From: an uncultured Woeseiaceae bacterium
GTDB lineage: Bacteria; Pseudomonadota; Gammaproteobacteria; Steroidobacterales; Woeseiaceae
NCBI GenBank assembly: GCA_902512585.1
Contig: CABXJW010000008.1
Span: 1-45,538 of the forward strand
Reading direction: 5' to 3'
DNA length: 45,538 bases
Part shown: positions 16,367-27,756 of the stretch, in pieces
How the letters are laid out: the number at the start of each line of letters is the position of its first letter
Numbering within the stretch: the stretch's first letter is position 1
Translations under genes and position numbers: made by a program
Notes under the pieces: model-generated
What the model saw: the letters and a program-made list of their open reading frames with translations, nothing else
Told to the model about the DNA's origin: nothing
The model's database searches: none

Positions 16367-16386
16367 TTGTGATGATTTAATCACAA
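16367..16386. promoter_or_regulatory. Palindrome upstream of the DUF1295 gene, possible operator
   Basis: TTGTGAT, six bases, then ATCACAA: a perfect seven-base inverted repeat ending 15 bp before the ATG at 16352. Its position suits a repressor site. The TGTGA/TCACA cores are eight bases apart, not the six of a CRP site, so I do not call it CRP. Confidence 0.45.
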
Positions 16387-16450
16387 TATTAACATAATTG
16401 AATAGCATGAATTTGTAATTAAATGAAATTACGATAAGTCTTTATTATAA

Positions 16451-18187
16451 CTAGGCAACCGCAATCGCAGAAATTGTCCATAATAGAATTGAGATTATTG
16501 CAATGCCAAACGCAGGAACGAATTGAGTCTTAACATGATCCATTAAATCGCAACCTGTTGTGGTAGCGCTAAGTATTGTAGTGTCTGAAATAGGTGAACA
16601 CTGATCACCAAAGACACCTCCATTGAGAACACTGACAAAGCAAATGGACATATACAGCTCCTGATATGCCACACCTTGAGATTGAGTAATCGCCCAAGCG
16701 AGCGGCATTGCTAATGGATAAGCAATTCCATAGGTGCCCCAGCTACTTCCAGTAGAAAACGATATGGCTGCAGTTAATATAAATAATGAACCAGGTAACA
16801 TATAAAAAGGCATTTTATCTCCTAGAAGATCAATCAAGAAGACTCCTCCCCCTGTCTCAGCACTAATACCTCCTACCATAATAGCAAGCATCATAATTGT
16901 TACCGCAACAATGACTCCTTTCAGTCCAGTTCCAATCCCATCAACGACCTGTTGTATGGACATGCCTTTCAATAGTGCGATTAAGATAGATACAGTCAAG
17001 GCAGCACCAAAAGCCCAATTAACTTTTGGAGTTCCGAGCCAAAAAAAACTTCCAATAGCAATGAAAATCAAAATAACAAGAGGTACGATAAATTCAATTA
17101 TATGTGATGAATATCCTTCCGGTGCATTACTAATATGCAGCTCAGGTGAACTAATGGGAATCGCTTCAGAGGCATCTAATTCACCTGTCTCTAATGCTCG
17201 CTTTCTTGCTCTTTGAAGACCTTTTCCTGAAAAATAATTAACATCAAGGCTTAACAAAAGCACACACAATATAGTTAGAATAGAATAAAAACTAAATATT
17301 AAGCTACTAAAATAAAAATTTACTCTATCTAGCTCACTGTTAAGAAAGGTTACTCCTGGAATAAAAATTAAAGCTTGAACAAATAATGGCCAAGCATTAA
17401 AGGCAAGAAGAGAAGCTACAGGGGCTCCAGTTGAGTCAACTATATAGCTAGTCTCCTCATGACTAACTCGATTACGATCAGCGATAGATTTAATTGATAC
17501 TCCTGCGAGCACAGTACTGATGGAACCACCCTGAAAAAAAATAACACCTAATAACCAAGCAGCAAACTTGGCAGATTTTGGACCTCTTACGAAATTTTTA
17601 GTAGTAAAATTAGCAAATGCTTGTGCTGCACCAGTGCGCGACCAAATACCAAGTAGCCCACCTAACAACCAAAGGTACAAAAGAAGAATACTTGCTGAAT
17701 TACTATCTGAAAGTACAGGAATAAATATATCATCAATGATGTTAAAATTACCTAGAAGGAATGCACCAACCACAACTCCACTAAAAAGAGAGGTAAGAGG
17801 TTCTCTAGTCATTAAACATAAGCAGACAGCAGTAAGTGCTGGCAAAAGAGACCAAAAACCATAATGTTTACTTGCCCTTAATATTGAATAAGATTTGTTT
17901 CCACCCTCTTCAGATAACTCTACCACCCATTCTGACTCTGGTAATTGCTTGCTACCTAAATCATTCAACGCATCCTGCCTAAGCAAAGATTGATCATAAG
18001 GAACCACCTCATCTAACATTGCAATTTTTTTTCCATCCAGCGAAAAAATTTGCCCAAAATCATCCACAACCACCTGCATGGTAGTTTTTTGTTCCTGATA
18101 TATGGGAGGCACAAAAAGATGCACATATATCCCAAGGGAGAGACTTAAAACCAGAGACCAAAAGGAGAGGTTTATTTTTTGAAACAT
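16451..18187 (-). CDS. NhaC-family Na+/H+ antiporter with N-terminal extension
   Basis: A 578-residue polytopic protein. From about residue 110 onward it follows the NhaC pattern: repeated hydrophobic helices, LWLLGGLLGIWSRTGAAQAF, FQGGSISTVLAGVSIKSIAD, SFSTGSSWGTYGIAYPLAMP and NGGVFGDQCSPISDTTILSA. The first 110 residues, with one helix and a soluble stretch (VVDDFGQIFSLDGKKIAM), are extra relative to typical NhaC proteins of about 460 residues. It probably exchanges Na+ for H+ or for an organic ion at the inner membrane. It follows the threonine aldolase gene by 44 bp on the same strand. Confidence 0.85.
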   Translation of the reverse strand: MFQKINLSFWSLVLSLSLGIYVHLFVPPIYQEQKTTMQVVVDDFGQIFSLDGKKIAMLDEVVPYDQSLLRQDALNDLGSKQLPESEWVVELSEEGGNKSYSILRASKHYGFWSLLPALTAVCLCLMTREPLTSLFSGVVVGAFLLGNFNIIDDIFIPVLSDSNSASILLLYLWLLGGLLGIWSRTGAAQAFANFTTKNFVRGPKSAKFAAWLLGVIFFQGGSISTVLAGVSIKSIADRNRVSHEETSYIVDSTGAPVASLLAFNAWPLFVQALIFIPGVTFLNSELDRVNFYFSSLIFSFYSILTILCVLLLSLDVNYFSGKGLQRARKRALETGELDASEAIPISSPELHISNAPEGYSSHIIEFIVPLVILIFIAIGSFFWLGTPKVNWAFGAALTVSILIALLKGMSIQQVVDGIGTGLKGVIVAVTIMMLAIMVGGISAETGGGVFLIDLLGDKMPFYMLPGSLFILTAAISFSTGSSWGTYGIAYPLAMPLAWAITQSQGVAYQELYMSICFVSVLNGGVFGDQCSPISDTTILSATTTGCDLMDHVKTQFVPAFGIAIISILLWTISAIAVA

Positions 18188-18231
18188 TTAAATTTATAGT
18201 TCATTGTTGACTTTAATTGGGAAATTTTTTC

Positions 18232-19257
18232 TTAATTATTTAAAATTTCTGAGATTTCACTAATGAGTTTATCACCTGCTACCGCATTGACATTTAAACA
18301 GGTAACTATGCGGATTCTTCTTTCGCCAAATGCCCCAACTAATATGCCTTTTTTTTGAAGTTTTTCTACAATATCACTTGCTGTGGGTGCGTCACGCTCT
18401 AAATCAAATATTATTATGTTAGTGTCAACCGGTAACATTTTGACCACTTTGGGTAGTTTTGCTATTCGCTCTCCGATTGAAGCAGCTAGATTATTATCTA
18501 TAGTTTGTTGTTCAAGATGATGGTCAAGAGCATAAAGACAGGTTGCCGCTAGCACTCCCGATTGTCGCATAGCTCCTCCAAGTGCTTGTTTCTGTCGCCA
18601 TGCTTCATGACAAAACTCAGCTGACCCAGCTAAAACCGCTCCACATGGAGCCCCCAATCCTTTTGAAAAATCAATCCAAACTGTATCAAAGTCACGTGCA
18701 TATCGACTTGCTTCGATATTTGTTTTAGCAACTGCATTGAGAAGTCTCGCGCCATCCATATGTGTAACAAGCCCATGTTTTCTCGCTTCTTCAGTAACAT
18801 TATCAATCTCTTCAAGTGGCCAGATCGCTCCACCACCGAGATTTGCTGTTTGCTCAACAAGTAACATTTTACTGACAGGCATATAGCGTGAATGAGGTCT
18901 TACAGCTCTTTTAACATCTTCGGCGCTAAAGATTCCATTAACCCCATTTAAGGTTCGTAATGTAACACCACTAAGTGCAGCTGGTGAACCACATTCATAA
19001 TTCAAAAGATGTGATGTCTCGTCACAAATTATTTCATTGCCTGGTTGGCAATGAACCTTAACCGCAATCTCATTACACATAGTTCCTGAAATCATAAATA
19101 CTGCTGCTTCTTTTCCTAGAAGCTCAGCAACTCTGGCTTCAAGTTTAGCAGTTGTGGGGTCTTCACCCTTTTGCTCATCACCTAAAGGAGCTGATATAAT
19201 TGATTCCAGCATTGCTTTTGTCGGAATTGACTTTGTATCACTATAAAAATCGTACAT
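18232..19257 (-). CDS. Low-specificity L-threonine aldolase
   Basis: A 341-residue fold-type I PLP enzyme that cleaves threonine or allo-threonine to glycine and acetaldehyde. Key segments: YDFYSDTKSIPTKAML at the start, FMISGTMCNEIAVKVHC, THMDGARLLNA with the cofactor-binding Asp and Arg, and WIDFSKGLGAPCGAVLAG with the PLP lysine. Length fits the family. It lies between a small membrane protein and the NhaC antiporter on the minus strand with 44-61 bp gaps. Confidence 0.9.
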   Translation of the reverse strand: MYDFYSDTKSIPTKAMLESIISAPLGDEQKGEDPTTAKLEARVAELLGKEAAVFMISGTMCNEIAVKVHCQPGNEIICDETSHLLNYECGSPAALSGVTLRTLNGVNGIFSAEDVKRAVRPHSRYMPVSKMLLVEQTANLGGGAIWPLEEIDNVTEEARKHGLVTHMDGARLLNAVAKTNIEASRYARDFDTVWIDFSKGLGAPCGAVLAGSAEFCHEAWRQKQALGGAMRQSGVLAATCLYALDHHLEQQTIDNNLAASIGERIAKLPKVVKMLPVDTNIIIFDLERDAPTASDIVEKLQKKGILVGAFGERRIRIVTCLNVNAVAGDKLISEISEILNN

Positions 19258-19318
19258 ATTTTTTCCTAAATTGCTCTTATTTTTAAGTTAAAAAAATTCT
19301 CAAGACAAATACCCTGAC

Positions 19319-19576
19319 TCAGTTACTTTGCATCTCGCCTGCTTTTTTATTTTTATAATATCCTTGAAAAGCAATATAAGTTTGTATCAAATTAGCGATA
19401 ACAAAGGCATATAAATCTACAATGATAAAGACTGCCGCACCAGAAAATCTTGCTACACCGGTGAGGATGTAACCATTTAATCTAGTCTCATGCTTAACAG
19501 AACTAACCAAATATAAACTCATAATGCTCAAAATTAAAATTACCCATTGGCCATACTGCAAAAAATTCTCAATCAT
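19319..19576 (-). CDS. Small membrane protein
   Basis: An 85-residue protein with two or three hydrophobic helices (about 8-27 and 40-70) and a basic C-terminal tail (GYYKNKKAGEMQ). Its layout resembles the 74-residue protein at 12129 and other small YgjV/SemiSWEET-like proteins, but sequence identity is low and I do not assign a family. A weak promoter-like AT stretch precedes it at about 19590-19610. It is on the same strand as threonine aldolase, 61 bp upstream of it. Confidence 0.6.
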   Translation of the reverse strand: MIENFLQYGQWVILILSIMSLYLVSSVKHETRLNGYILTGVARFSGAAVFIIVDLYAFVIANLIQTYIAFQGYYKNKKAGEMQSN

Positions 19577-19684
19577 TATTTTTACCTCTAGTTTATAATA
19601 TAGTTATGTAGATTTAGCATGAATTTTAACTCTCCAAGCGAAAATATCATAACAAATCATAGACTTTTAAGTACTTTGCTATCT

Positions 19685-21616
19685 TTACAACTTGAGTTTA
19701 ATACCGCCATTAATAACGAAACCATCTAAAGGTGCATAAATATCAGAAAAGACGGGGTTTATCCGCGAGCCTGTATAAATTGAACCAAATCGAGTTTGGC
19801 GGGTGTCGGAAAAATTCTCAAAGTTCAAAAATACTGAGAGATCCTCATTGAATATTTTCTCCATCATTAATCCCAAAATCCAAAAATCTCTTGCTTTACT
19901 TCCATCAGTCAGCCTTTGATGGCCATAATAATATGCCTCTAGTCCTACTCTGAAATCATTTTCACGCTCATAAACAAAGACATTATTAACTCGAGTTTTT
20001 GGCATCAGAGGTGACGTCAGGATATTAGTCGCAGTATGCTCCTCTACACGAGCGTGGGTATAGCCAAAAAAATATTTAAAATCTTTCCATCGCCATACCA
20101 AACCAAGCTCAACACCTTGAGTATCCATATAATCATCTGGTTGACTGAATGCAAAGCGATCCTTACTCAGTTTTAATAAGCGCAAAGGATTATTTACCTT
20201 GGTAGAGAAAAGCAGTAAGTTCAAATTCAATGCAGCATCATTTTGAAGGATAAATCTCTGGTTAAAGTCGATATTAAAACCAGCGGACTCTTCGGCTTCA
20301 AGCTGATTAATATCTATGGGCAATAATCCCTGATAATGAATTGATTCAGCTTGATGATCAAAAAGGGTTGGTTCCTTATAACCCAAACCTCCCCCGATCC
20401 TTATTGATGTAAGTTCATTTGGCGCATACAGTACAGAAAGCCGTGGCAACAAAAAACTACCATAGTCTGATGTTGAATCGATTCGTAATCCGCTTTCTAT
20501 AGACCATAGGTCATCTAAAAAAAATGTCCCTTGAGCAAAAGTTCCATACGTTTGAGTATCTGAATTTAAAGCTAAAGATGCTTGAATTCTGTCCTGTTCA
20601 AAACTTTCTGTCCATAAATTAATACCGATAACCCAGTCTATTATGTCCGACGATCCAAGAAGATGAGCTTCAGAAAAACTTGAGAGCTGCTCTCCTCCAA
20701 AAGAATAGTTTGGAATACCAAGATCTTGTTGGTAATGATTGAAACTATTTCTTAGTACGAACTTCTTGCCCGATTGCGCCCGCAATATATATTCAAACTG
20801 TGTTGAGAATCGCTCTGTTTCAATTTTTTCATAATAGGCTGGATTTTGTCGATTACCGTCAATATAGTTCATATCTCCACCAATACGATCCTCCTTAATT
20901 GCATTAAATCCAATATTAAATTCGCTATTTTGCCTCTCAAAAAAAAAGCGAGGATTTAATGTCCATCGCTCAAATTCAGGAATGGCGCTAAATCCATTAT
21001 TGGCAGGATCATACGCATCACTTCTGTTGAATGATGTGAAGACCGTTGCACCCTTGTTATTTAGTTTTGCAGAATAAAAGCTACTGACATCCAGCCCCCC
21101 TGAGGAGGTCGCATTAAAAAGTAGCGAAGTCTTGCCCGGTGTTTCTGGTTTCTTTGTTATGAGATTCACTAAACCTGCTATTGCACCTCCGCCATAAAGA
21201 GTAGAGTTAGCACCTTTGATAATTTCAACTTGCTGAATATCTAAAGGCGCTATCTGCAGCAATCCTAGACCGGAAGAAAATCCGCCATACAATGGCATTC
21301 CATCGCGCAAGAGTTGTGTATATTTACCACTTAGACCTTGAATTCGTATATTTGAATTAAAGCTCGTTGCTGAAGTTTGCTGTACATGAATGCCTGTCAT
21401 TTCATTCAATAACATACGGATGTCGCCAGGTTTCATATTGGCTTTTTCATTGATTTCCTCACCAGCAAGTACTTCAATTCGGGTAGGTTGCTGCTCAAAA
21501 CTGCGGCGATTTCGAGTGGAAATAACTGTTATTTCTTCTATCTCATGAAGTTCTTCTTCGTTCTGCGCACTGACATAAATGGGTATATTTATCAGCATGG
21601 AAGTACAGAGAACCAT
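19685..21616 (-). CDS. TonB-dependent outer-membrane receptor (iron/cobalamin type); start probably upstream
   Basis: A receptor of at least 643 residues. It has a TonB-box-like EIEEITVISTR, a plug with IRIQGLSGKYTQLLRDGMPL and QQVEIIKGANSTLYGGGAIA, and a beta-barrel to the C-terminus. It resembles BtuB/siderophore receptors; the ligand is unknown. The first ATG (21616) lies 23 bases from the only ribosome site (AAAGGAGA, 21646-21639). An in-frame ATT at 21631 is correctly spaced and adds MKYLY, which completes a normal signal peptide, so translation may begin at ATT. The flavin reductase gene is 60 bp upstream on the same strand and may be co-transcribed. Confidence 0.88.
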   Translation of the reverse strand: MVLCTSMLINIPIYVSAQNEEELHEIEEITVISTRNRRSFEQQPTRIEVLAGEEINEKANMKPGDIRMLLNEMTGIHVQQTSATSFNSNIRIQGLSGKYTQLLRDGMPLYGGFSSGLGLLQIAPLDIQQVEIIKGANSTLYGGGAIAGLVNLITKKPETPGKTSLLFNATSSGGLDVSSFYSAKLNNKGATVFTSFNRSDAYDPANNGFSAIPEFERWTLNPRFFFERQNSEFNIGFNAIKEDRIGGDMNYIDGNRQNPAYYEKIETERFSTQFEYILRAQSGKKFVLRNSFNHYQQDLGIPNYSFGGEQLSSFSEAHLLGSSDIIDWVIGINLWTESFEQDRIQASLALNSDTQTYGTFAQGTFFLDDLWSIESGLRIDSTSDYGSFLLPRLSVLYAPNELTSIRIGGGLGYKEPTLFDHQAESIHYQGLLPIDINQLEAEESAGFNIDFNQRFILQNDAALNLNLLLFSTKVNNPLRLLKLSKDRFAFSQPDDYMDTQGVELGLVWRWKDFKYFFGYTHARVEEHTATNILTSPLMPKTRVNNVFVYERENDFRVGLEAYYYGHQRLTDGSKARDFWILGLMMEKIFNEDLSVFLNFENFSDTRQTRFGSIYTGSRINPVFSDIYAPLDGFVINGGIKLKL

Positions 21617-21676
21617 ATATAAATATTTAATTATAAAATCTCCTTTAATCTCAAGGTTAGTTAAATATTAGTGTAA

Positions 21677-22153
21677 TCAAATAGTATTAATTCTATATAT
21701 ACCATCTTGATACATGAGAGGATTTTTGAAATCTGAATTTCTAATTTTTTGAACCAATCCTATTACAATTGAATGAGTTTTATATTCAACAATTTTATCT
21801 ACTTTGCATATTATATTGACTAGGGCATTTTTCAAAATTGGAGGCTTACTTTCAACCCATTCAATATTTTTAAACCTCTCATCTATCTTATTTGGATCAG
21901 AACAAATTTTCGCAATATCTTGTTGTTTTTCGTTTAATAAATTTATACAAAATTCTGAGTTAGGAATTAAACTTTCATGAATGCTGCTTTTCTTATTAAT
22001 ACACGTAATAATACTAGGTGGCTCCATTGAGATAGATGTGACTGAAGAAACTGTAATTGCATTTCTTGAGCCATTTGATTGTGTATTTGAAATCACAGAT
22101 ACTGAATAAATATACTTACGCATTCCGATTCTAAATTCGTTCTGAAGATCCAT
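21677..22153 (-). CDS. Flavin reductase domain protein (HpaC-like)
   Basis: A 158-residue protein with the flavin reductase-like pattern: FRIGMRKYIYSVSVISN at the start, GSRNAITVSSVTSISMEPPS, an NKKSSIHE segment, and SEFCINLLNEKQQDIAKICS. Such proteins reduce FMN/FAD with NAD(P)H, either for two-component monooxygenases or for ferric reduction. No monooxygenase gene is adjacent. The downstream TonB receptor makes a link to ferric-siderophore reduction possible but unproven. Confidence 0.85.
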   Translation of the reverse strand: MDLQNEFRIGMRKYIYSVSVISNTQSNGSRNAITVSSVTSISMEPPSIITCINKKSSIHESLIPNSEFCINLLNEKQQDIAKICSDPNKIDERFKNIEWVESKPPILKNALVNIICKVDKIVEYKTHSIVIGLVQKIRNSDFKNPLMYQDGIYRINTI

Positions 22154-22233
22154 TATCTGATTTCCTTATCAATTATTAATTTATTCATAATGTTATCCTA
22201 TGATTCTTTTTGCATGGATTTGCTTCTGCAGCA

Positions 22234-23193
22234 TCATCTTAATCTGAAGATTTCAATATACATTCTAGTATCGAAAGGCACTCTAGCGCTTATCACATGC
22301 AGGGTTATGAAGTGCACAAAAGGATTTCCAGTAACCACAGTGAAAGTTGCTTTGCCCATACCAACAAGAGTTTGAGTCATGACTATATATGTGAAAGAAG
22401 TAAACCCAGAAGAAAAACTGCTGTAATCTACACCCTGATCAAATAAGCTAAATACCGAATAAAATAAGCCTCCAAGCAAAATTACAGTTAGCTTATTATC
22501 AATTAATACTGCTACACGTGGAATGAAAATCATATGCATCATCACCACTACAGGCAATCCAGCTCCCAAGGTATTAATTAAAATTCCAAGCGGAATACCT
22601 TGAGCATATTGACTTGAACTAATGCCACCAATGAAATCAGTAGATCCAGAAAATATTGGACCGAAAAAATCTATTGCCCAATAAGCAATGATTATCCATA
22701 AATCCCTAATCCATTTAAAAGAACCAAAAAGTTTTTTTAAGGAAAATCCTCTTCCTCTGAGCCAGATTAAGGGAAGAATGGTATAGATAATTGTATATGT
22801 AATTGCCCAAACCCAAACATCTGCTTGATAGTGACTTCCTGTGGAATAAACATCTGTTCCAGGGAAGTGAAGTCCCATATTAAAACCTAAACCCAAAATC
22901 AATTGAGTAACTAGCAAGTAAACTACAGTCAACCATGCTTCTCTTTTTGCAGTAGATTTTTTAACTGAATAAAGATTGATCCAATTAACTGCGTCTCTCT
23001 TTCGGGTTAGATATAACAGCAAGAATACTGCAAGAACTAATACAGGTATGTATGCAGTTAATAAACTTGTTAAACCATCCTCCGCTATAGGTGATATATC
23101 GAAACCTTTCTGAACTGAGAAAAAATAAGAAAAAGTTGCAACTATCCAAAATGAAAGCCCTGCTAAGAAGATTTTATTTTTAGGCATAGTCAT
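22234..23193 (-). CDS. Polytopic membrane protein of unknown family
   Basis: A 319-residue protein with about eight hydrophobic segments. Paired histidines in MMHMIF and NPFVHFITLH recall the late helices of CPBP intramembrane proteases, but the EExxxR motif is missing, so I leave the function open. The gene stops 80 bp upstream of the flavin reductase start and begins only three bases after the guaA stop (23197), so read-through from guaBA is likely. Confidence 0.6.
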   Translation of the reverse strand: MTMPKNKIFLAGLSFWIVATFSYFFSVQKGFDISPIAEDGLTSLLTAYIPVLVLAVFLLLYLTRKRDAVNWINLYSVKKSTAKREAWLTVVYLLVTQLILGLGFNMGLHFPGTDVYSTGSHYQADVWVWAITYTIIYTILPLIWLRGRGFSLKKLFGSFKWIRDLWIIIAYWAIDFFGPIFSGSTDFIGGISSSQYAQGIPLGILINTLGAGLPVVVMMHMIFIPRVAVLIDNKLTVILLGGLFYSVFSLFDQGVDYSSFSSGFTSFTYIVMTQTLVGMGKATFTVVTGNPFVHFITLHVISARVPFDTRMYIEIFRLR

Positions 23194-23196
23194 CCT

Positions 23197-24762
23197 TCAC
23201 TCCCACTCAATGGTGGCTGGAGGTTTGCCAGATATATCATAAGTAACTCTAGATATACCCTCAATTTCATTAATAATTCTTAGGGAAACTAATTCTAAAA
23301 AATCATATGGTAATCGTGCCCACCGAGCAGTCATAAAATCTATCGTCTCCACAGCCCTCAATGCAATAACATAGTCATAGCGGCGCCCATCACCCATAAC
23401 TCCAACAGATTTGATCGGTAAAAATACTGCAAATGCCTGACTGGTTTTATCGTACAAGTCATGCTTAATTAATTCATCTATGAATATATTGTCAGCTAAT
23501 TGAAGTAATTCTGCATATTCTGGTTTTACTTCACCTAGAATCCTCACACCCAAACCAGGACCCGGGAATGGATGACGGTATACCATTTTCTCAGGAAGTC
23601 CAAGCTCTACACCAATCTTGCGAACTTCATCTTTAAAAAGTTCACGGAGTGGCTCTATTAACTTCATGCGCATATTCTCAGGTAAGCCCCCCACATTATG
23701 ATGGGATTTAATAACGTGAGCCTTACCTGTTGAAGCACCTGCCGATTCGATGACATCGGGATAAATTGTACCTTGGGCTAGCCATTCAATATCATTTAAT
23801 TTTTCAGCTTCCTCATCAAAAACTTCGATAAATAAATGGCCAATTATTTTTCTTTTTTCTTCTGGATCAGTGATACCCTCAAGAGCCGCGAAGAAACGAT
23901 CCATCGCATTTACTCGGATAACCTTAACGCCAAGATTATCAGCAAATGTCTGCATTACTTGATCGCCCTCGTGATAACGCAATAAACCGTGATCAACGAA
24001 GACACATACCAACTGATCACCAATAGCTTTATGTAAAATAGCCGCCACCACTGAAGAATCAACTCCACCAGATAATCCCAGTAGAACTTGACCACTACCG
24101 ACCTCTTCTTTTACTTTATTTACCGCTTCCTTTGCAATATTTGCTGAAGTCCATTCATGAGGGCACTCACATATTTCATGTAGAAAACGATCGATAATTG
24201 TTTTGCCCTGTAAAGTATGAGTTACCTCAGGATGAAACTGCAATCCAAAGTACCGACGCTCGACATCTTCCATTGCTGCATAAGGTGAATTTTGACTACT
24301 TGCTATGGCTTTAAAGCCATCAGGTATAGATTCAATGCGATCGCCATGGCTCATCCATACTTTTAAGAGTGCAATTGATAAATCTGGAGCATCATTAAGA
24401 CCGTTTAATAACAAAGAATCTGTCGTATTGATTTCAGCATAACCAAATTCACGCTCATCAGATGCTTCAACTGCTCCACCCAACTGAGCCGCCATGGTTT
24501 GCATGCCATAGCAAATCCCCAATACTGGAACTGATAACTGAAAGATAACCTCTGGAGCTTTGGGAGGATTCTCTAGGTTAACTGACTCAGGCCCCCCTGA
24601 TAGGATAATACCAGCAGGTTTGAAATTAAGAATGGTTTGCTCATCTGCGTCCCAAGGATAAATCTCGCAATAAACACCACTTTCACGAACTCTTCTGGCT
24701 ATTAATTGGGTGTATTGACTACCAAAATCAATAATCAATATTTGATTTACATGTATATTCAT
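23197..24762 (-). CDS. guaA: GMP synthase (glutamine-hydrolysing)
   Basis: A 521-residue enzyme converting XMP, ATP and glutamine to GMP in the cytosol. The class I glutamine amidotransferase domain shows the nucleophile Cys in [16 protein letters not shown] and the His/Glu in [10 protein letters not shown]. The ATP-pyrophosphatase domain shows the P-loop [14 protein letters not shown], followed by the dimerisation domain with [14 protein letters not shown] and the C-terminal PPATIEWE. The length equals the family norm. It lies 27 bp downstream of guaB, as in the classical gammaproteobacterial guaBA operon. Confidence 0.98.
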   Translation of the reverse strand: MNIHVNQILIIDFGSQYTQLIARRVRESGVYCEIYPWDADEQTILNFKPAGIILSGGPESVNLENPPKAPEVIFQLSVPVLGICYGMQTMAAQLGGAVEASDEREFGYAEINTTDSLLLNGLNDAPDLSIALLKVWMSHGDRIESIPDGFKAIASSQNSPYAAMEDVERRYFGLQFHPEVTHTLQGKTIIDRFLHEICECPHEWTSANIAKEAVNKVKEEVGSGQVLLGLSGGVDSSVVAAILHKAIGDQLVCVFVDHGLLRYHEGDQVMQTFADNLGVKVIRVNAMDRFFAALEGITDPEEKRKIIGHLFIEVFDEEAEKLNDIEWLAQGTIYPDVIESAGASTGKAHVIKSHHNVGGLPENMRMKLIEPLRELFKDEVRKIGVELGLPEKMVYRHPFPGPGLGVRILGEVKPEYAELLQLADNIFIDELIKHDLYDKTSQAFAVFLPIKSVGVMGDGRRYDYVIALRAVETIDFMTARWARLPYDFLELVSLRIINEIEGISRVTYDISGKPPATIEWE

Positions 24763-24789
24763 TAATCGCCTAAATAACTCTTAATATCT

Positions 24790-26301
<1,512 letters not shown>

Positions 26302-26305
26302 CTAC

Positions 26306-26334
26306 TCTTTAGTTTTTTACTGGTAAACTAAAGA
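26306..26334. repeat. Inverted repeat in the guaB-xseA divergent promoter region
   Basis: TCTTTAGTTT and AAACTAAAGA, ten bases each, perfectly complementary, with a nine-base spacer in which TTTAC/GTAAA can also pair. It lies 46 bp upstream of guaB and 59 bp upstream of xseA. It could be an operator or a hairpin in one leader; no known consensus fits. Confidence 0.55.
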
Positions 26335-26393
26335 TTGAAAAAATTATTATTTTTTTCTGCTCTTAACACTCAGGTCTTAGTTATACTTAGTTC

Positions 26394-27752
26394 ATGGATG
26401 AATTTGTAAAAACAGTGGTAACACCCAAAATAATCTCTGTCTCAGAGCTTAATCGAAAAGCAAAATCAATCCTTGAGGAAGGTATTCCAAAATTATGGAT
26501 TGAAGGTGAAATCTCTAATCTAGCTCGACCGGCTTCAGGACATATTTATTTCAGCTTAAAAGATCAGACAGCACAAATAAGATGCGCTTGGTTCAAACAA
26601 CGTCAAAATCAAATCACTAACAATATACATAATGGTACTAAAATGCTGGCTCTAGGGAGGATCAGCCTTTATGAACCACGAGGCGAATATCAATTTATCA
26701 TCGAAAAATTAGAGTTAGCAGGTGAAGGTGACTTAAAAAGAAAATATGAAAAATTAAAAGCAAAATTATCCGATGAGGGTTTCTTTTCTCCTGAGAGCAA
26801 ACTAGCTCTTCCGGCATTACCCAACAAAATTGGTATCGTAACTTCTCCATCGGGAGCAGCAATAAGAGATGTATTGAGTATTCTTAAAAGAAGATTTCCA
26901 ATGGTGCCTGTCATCATATTTCCTACCGCTGTCCAAGGTGATGCGGCAGCATCGCAAATCAAAAATGCTATTATCTTAGCTAATAATCGCGCAGATTGTG
27001 ATCTCTTGATCCTTACCCGAGGAGGGGGATCAATAGAAGATTTATGGCCTTTTAATGAGGAAATTGTTGCAAGAGAAATTTTTGCGAGTCGGATACCTAT
27101 AATTAGCGCTGTGGGCCATGAAACTGATGTAACAATAGCTGATTTTGTTGCTGATTATAGAGCTCCAACACCCTCAGGAGCAGCTGAAATTGCTGTTCCA
27201 CATCAACATGAATGGATAAAAATGTTTACCAACAATGAGGTGAAACTTGGCTCATTAATCACTGGTACTATCAATAATTATCACCAAACACTTGATTGGA
27301 CTCATAAAAGACTGTCACAAAGTAGCCCGCAAATGTCAGTCAAACGTCAAATAGAGCAATCCATTAATCTAAAAAAAGCCCTAATTAGTACGATGAAACA
27401 TAAATTAATTACACTTAACCATCGATTAGATCAACAATCCTTCAGGTATACTCAGAGCTCTCCAAAGCACATAATTCAGCAACAAATTTTAAAGTTAGAA
27501 AGACTTACACAACGTATTATTAATAAAAATAATGAACTTATAAATACCAACCGTAACCAACTCCAGTTACTTGCAAAAACATTACATAATGTCAGTCCAC
27601 TTGGAACTCTGGATAGGGGTTACTCTATAGTTAGCGCGTTGGAATCAAAAAAAATTCTTACTAATGCGAATCAAGTTGAATTGAAGAGTAAGCTCGAGAT
27701 AATGTTGGCAAAGGGAAAGATTATTGCAAGTGTGGAAAGTAAAGAATCTTAG
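26394..27752 (+). CDS. xseA: Exodeoxyribonuclease VII large subunit
   Basis: A 452-residue protein, the catalytic large subunit of exonuclease VII, which degrades single-stranded DNA together with XseB. An N-terminal OB-fold (IWIEGEISNLARPASGHIYFSL-type region, residues about 30-110) is followed by the nuclease domain with KIGIVTSPSGAAIRDV, LTRGGGSIEDLWPFN and ISAVGHETDVTIADFVAD, then a coiled-coil C-terminal half and LDRGYSIV. xseB is not adjacent. The gene is convergent with metX (four bases between stops). Confidence 0.97.
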   Translation: MDEFVKTVVTPKIISVSELNRKAKSILEEGIPKLWIEGEISNLARPASGHIYFSLKDQTAQIRCAWFKQRQNQITNNIHNGTKMLALGRISLYEPRGEYQFIIEKLELAGEGDLKRKYEKLKAKLSDEGFFSPESKLALPALPNKIGIVTSPSGAAIRDVLSILKRRFPMVPVIIFPTAVQGDAAASQIKNAIILANNRADCDLLILTRGGGSIEDLWPFNEEIVAREIFASRIPIISAVGHETDVTIADFVADYRAPTPSGAAEIAVPHQHEWIKMFTNNEVKLGSLITGTINNYHQTLDWTHKRLSQSSPQMSVKRQIEQSINLKKALISTMKHKLITLNHRLDQQSFRYTQSSPKHIIQQQILKLERLTQRIINKNNELINTNRNQLQLLAKTLHNVSPLGTLDRGYSIVSALESKKILTNANQVELKSKLEIMLAKGKIIASVESKES

Positions 27753-27756
27753 ATGT

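Noticed and set aside
16367-16386. CRP site upstream of the DUF1295 gene (TGTGA...TCACA)
   Set aside because: The half-sites are eight bases apart, whereas CRP needs six. Kept only as an unassigned palindrome.
22234-23193. CPBP intramembrane protease
   Set aside because: Late His-containing helices resemble it, but the EExxxR motif is absent.
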